In this document: piece by piece, positions 62,374 through 64,000 of the stretch
How positions within the stretch are numbered: position 1 is the first letter of the stretch
Layout: every line of letters begins with the position of its first letter
Assembly (NCBI RefSeq): GCF_035556095.1
Contig: NZ_DATMFT010000011.1
Span: forward strand, 186,001 to 250,000
DNA from: Parapedobacter sp035556095
GTDB taxonomy: Bacteria > Bacteroidota > Bacteroidia > Sphingobacteriales > Sphingobacteriaceae
Reading direction: 5' to 3'
DNA: 64,000 bases
Position numbers and translations under genes: made by a program
The notes under the pieces: model-generated
What the model was told of the DNA's origin: nothing
The model's input: the letters and a program-made list of their open reading frames with translations, nothing else
Databases searched by the model: none

Positions 62374-64000
62374 TTACCATCCCGGATTTTGGATCAAGTT
62401 TCCATTCGTATTCAATTCGTTCAGATCAATCGGCCATAGGTAGTCGGTTATGGTAAACCGCCTAGCCTGCTTAGCCTCAAGTACAAAGAAGGTCTCGCCG
62501 GTCGATCCGGTATGCGTCCATCCCCAAACCGGCGAGGAAAATTCGGCTACTGCGCGCTTGTGCCGCCACATGTCCCAGAAACGCTGGCCTTCGAAGGCAA
62601 GTTCAACCGAACGCTCGTCTAGTATGATATCGCGCATCCCCTCTTTCGTCAAGTGCTTATTTACCGATTTGGCTAAGGTGGCATCCGACCAAACCGTTTC
62701 GACATTTGGAATGCCCGCCCGCTCACGTACCCGATTTATGGAAGCGTACACTTCTTGGCTCGGACCGCTATATTCATTGAGGGCTTCAGCCTTCATTAAG
62801 TACAGGTCGGCCATCCGCATAATGGGGTAAGGGAATCGGATCACGCGTTGCCAGGCATTTGATTGCGACTCCGGATGTACCAGCTTCTGTATACCGATAC
62901 CGGTTGTCAGGAAGTCGGTGGAATGCGTCGACGAGTTGTATCCACCATCCGCTCCATTATACATCATCGTATTGATGCGCACCGTATGCGCCCGCCAGAA
63001 TCCGCCGGTTATCCCCAGATTTGCATAAAAGCGGGGTTCCCGATTGAGGTAGAGATTGATGGTTTCGGCGCCCGGTTGCATAATGCCGTTCAACTCCTCA
63101 TATTCGGGATCGAGTAGGCCCGGGGTCCGGGTCAATTCGTGCATGGTATTTGTGTTGAAAGAAAGGTCTTCATCAATAGGAAGCCCGTTTCGAGTATAAT
63201 AGCGTTCGGTCATCCGGTAGGTTGCTGCCATCCATTGCCAGGAAAAAGCAGCGGTATTGATAACGCCATCCCCATAGCCAGCAGGAAGCCGGATATTAGT
63301 CGAATGGGCCAGTTCGCCCTGGTTGTAGTAATCATGGTTGGAATACCCCCACACCAGCTCGCGGTTCCAGGGGTCACAAACCACCATCCGCAGGTCATAG
63401 AGCGTCTGCATGTGCTCGCGGTTCGCTTCAAATGCAGCGCGGTCATAAATAAACGGCTCCTTTTCGAACTTGTAAAGGCCTAGGCCATTCCGTTCACAAA
63501 GTGCGATGGACTCGTTGATGGCGTCGAGTGCTTGCTTCCATTTTTCACCATCGTACTGCAACGGGAAGAATGGCTGGCCGTCGTGGTCCATAAAATCGCC
63601 GAAGTACTCTTGGTTACCGTTGAAGAACGGACTCGCCCGGAAAAACAATACGCGGGCCTTGATAGCCATCGCGGATACCTGGTCTACCTGTCCCATATTA
63701 CTTTCGGTCGACCGTTCGGGAAGGTTCGGAATGGCTTCATCCATCCGCGCGAGAATAAAGGCAAAGCAATCTTCCACTTTTGATCGTTGCAGGAACAGTT
63801 GTTCTTTCGTAGCTTCCGGTGTAATCATTTCGGTTGGCAGCACGATGGGACCGTACTGTTTGACCAGAAGAAAGGCATAGTATCCCTTCAAAAAGGTCAC
63901 CTGCGCACTCCATTCACGCTTTTCCTGATCACCCATGTCTCGTACCAAACCGATATTCTCGAGAAATACGTCGCATTGACGGAAACCTTCGTAGAGGCTC
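62374..64000 (-). CDS. SusD-like nutrient-binding lipoprotein, N-terminus beyond the window
   Basis: The visible 542 codons run off the right edge; the frame is open to base 64000. SusD landmarks are VTFLKGYYAFLLVKQYGPIVL, EGQRFWDMWRHKRAV and the terminal NPGW. It heads the visible part of the third Sus-type operon; its SusC partner should lie just outside. Spacing to the next gene is 24 bp. Confidence 0.94.
   Translation of the reverse strand, partial: SLYEGFRQCDVFLENIGLVRDMGDQEKREWSAQVTFLKGYYAFLLVKQYGPIVLPTEMITPEATKEQLFLQRSKVEDCFAFILARMDEAIPNLPERSTESNMGQVDQVSAMAIKARVLFFRASPFFNGNQEYFGDFMDHDGQPFFPLQYDGEKWKQALDAINESIALCERNGLGLYKFEKEPFIYDRAAFEANREHMQTLYDLRMVVCDPWNRELVWGYSNHDYYNQGELAHSTNIRLPAGYGDGVINTAAFSWQWMAATYRMTERYYTRNGLPIDEDLSFNTNTMHELTRTPGLLDPEYEELNGIMQPGAETINLYLNREPRFYANLGITGGFWRAHTVRINTMMYNGADGGYNSSTHSTDFLTTGIGIQKLVHPESQSNAWQRVIRFPYPIMRMADLYLMKAEALNEYSGPSQEVYASINRVRERAGIPNVETVWSDATLAKSVNKHLTKEGMRDIILDERSVELAFEGQRFWDMWRHKRAVAEFSSPVWGWTHTGSTGETFFVLEAKQARRFTITDYLWPIDLNELNTNGNLIQNPGW

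Noticed and set aside
1..64000. tRNA, rRNA, CRISPR arrays, intact insertion sequences, phage genes
   Set aside because: Gaps and gene content were read through and no convincing example was seen; weak or short elements could be missed without a search tool.

Overview
The window is chromosomal DNA of a Bacteroidota bacterium, most probably of the Sphingobacteriaceae (Pedobacter/Parapedobacter type). The basis is four SusD-like and three SusC-like genes, two ECF-sigma/FecR pairs, lipoboxes typical of the phylum, promoters of the form TTTG-N19-TAnnTTTG, and families largely confined to Bacteroidota (DUF4998, DUF4959/5126/5000, DUF3127, DUF4838). No tRNA, rRNA, CRISPR array or intact insertion sequence was seen.

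Region 1 (1-18474) is mostly housekeeping. It opens with the end of a nitrous-oxide reduction locus on the minus strand: a partial membrane-anchored protein, clade II nosZ and a lipoprotein cytochrome c. A divergent Crp/Fnr regulator and a polytopic membrane protein follow. Next come fumC with a coupled lipoprotein, a TPR sensor kinase, a lipoprotein/beta-barrel pair, a DUF3127 protein with an SSB-like tail, an rRNA methyltransferase-HD pair, TM2 and DUF2752 proteins, a four-gene run (GDPD, EEP hydrolase, DUF4197, universal stress protein), upp and a YkuK-like protein.

Region 2 (18488-33346, minus strand) is a polysaccharide-utilisation-type locus: ECF sigma, FecR, SusC/SusD with an STN signalling domain, a second SusC/SusD pair without STN, a DUF4838 protein and a metallo-beta-lactamase-fold hydrolase. 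Region 3 (33556-47776, minus) is a second such locus: sigma, FecR, STN-SusC, SusD, two surface-lipoprotein-type genes, two glycosidase-like TIM-barrel proteins and a metallophosphoesterase. The two loci share an 11-bp hairpin between fecR and susC and a 74-bp intergenic repeat.

Region 4 (48179-51482) holds a CBM9-like/PKD protein, an AraC regulator with a DUF417 membrane protein, and a stretch of decayed genes.

Region 5 (51483-64000, minus, cut by the right edge) is the most interesting. A SusD and the same two surface-lipoprotein families as region 3 lead not into glycosidases but into a beta-lactamase-fold serine hydrolase, RidA, a D-threonine-aldolase/D-serine-dehydratase-family PLP enzyme, a VanX-like D-Ala-D-Ala dipeptidase, a GMC oxidoreductase with its Tat-exported small subunit, and a GntP-family permease (the family of the D-serine carrier DsdX). 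I read this as a candidate Sus-type locus for D-amino-acid-containing peptides such as peptidoglycan stems. Most of its enzyme genes are clearly more GC-rich than their surroundings, which suggests a separately acquired module.
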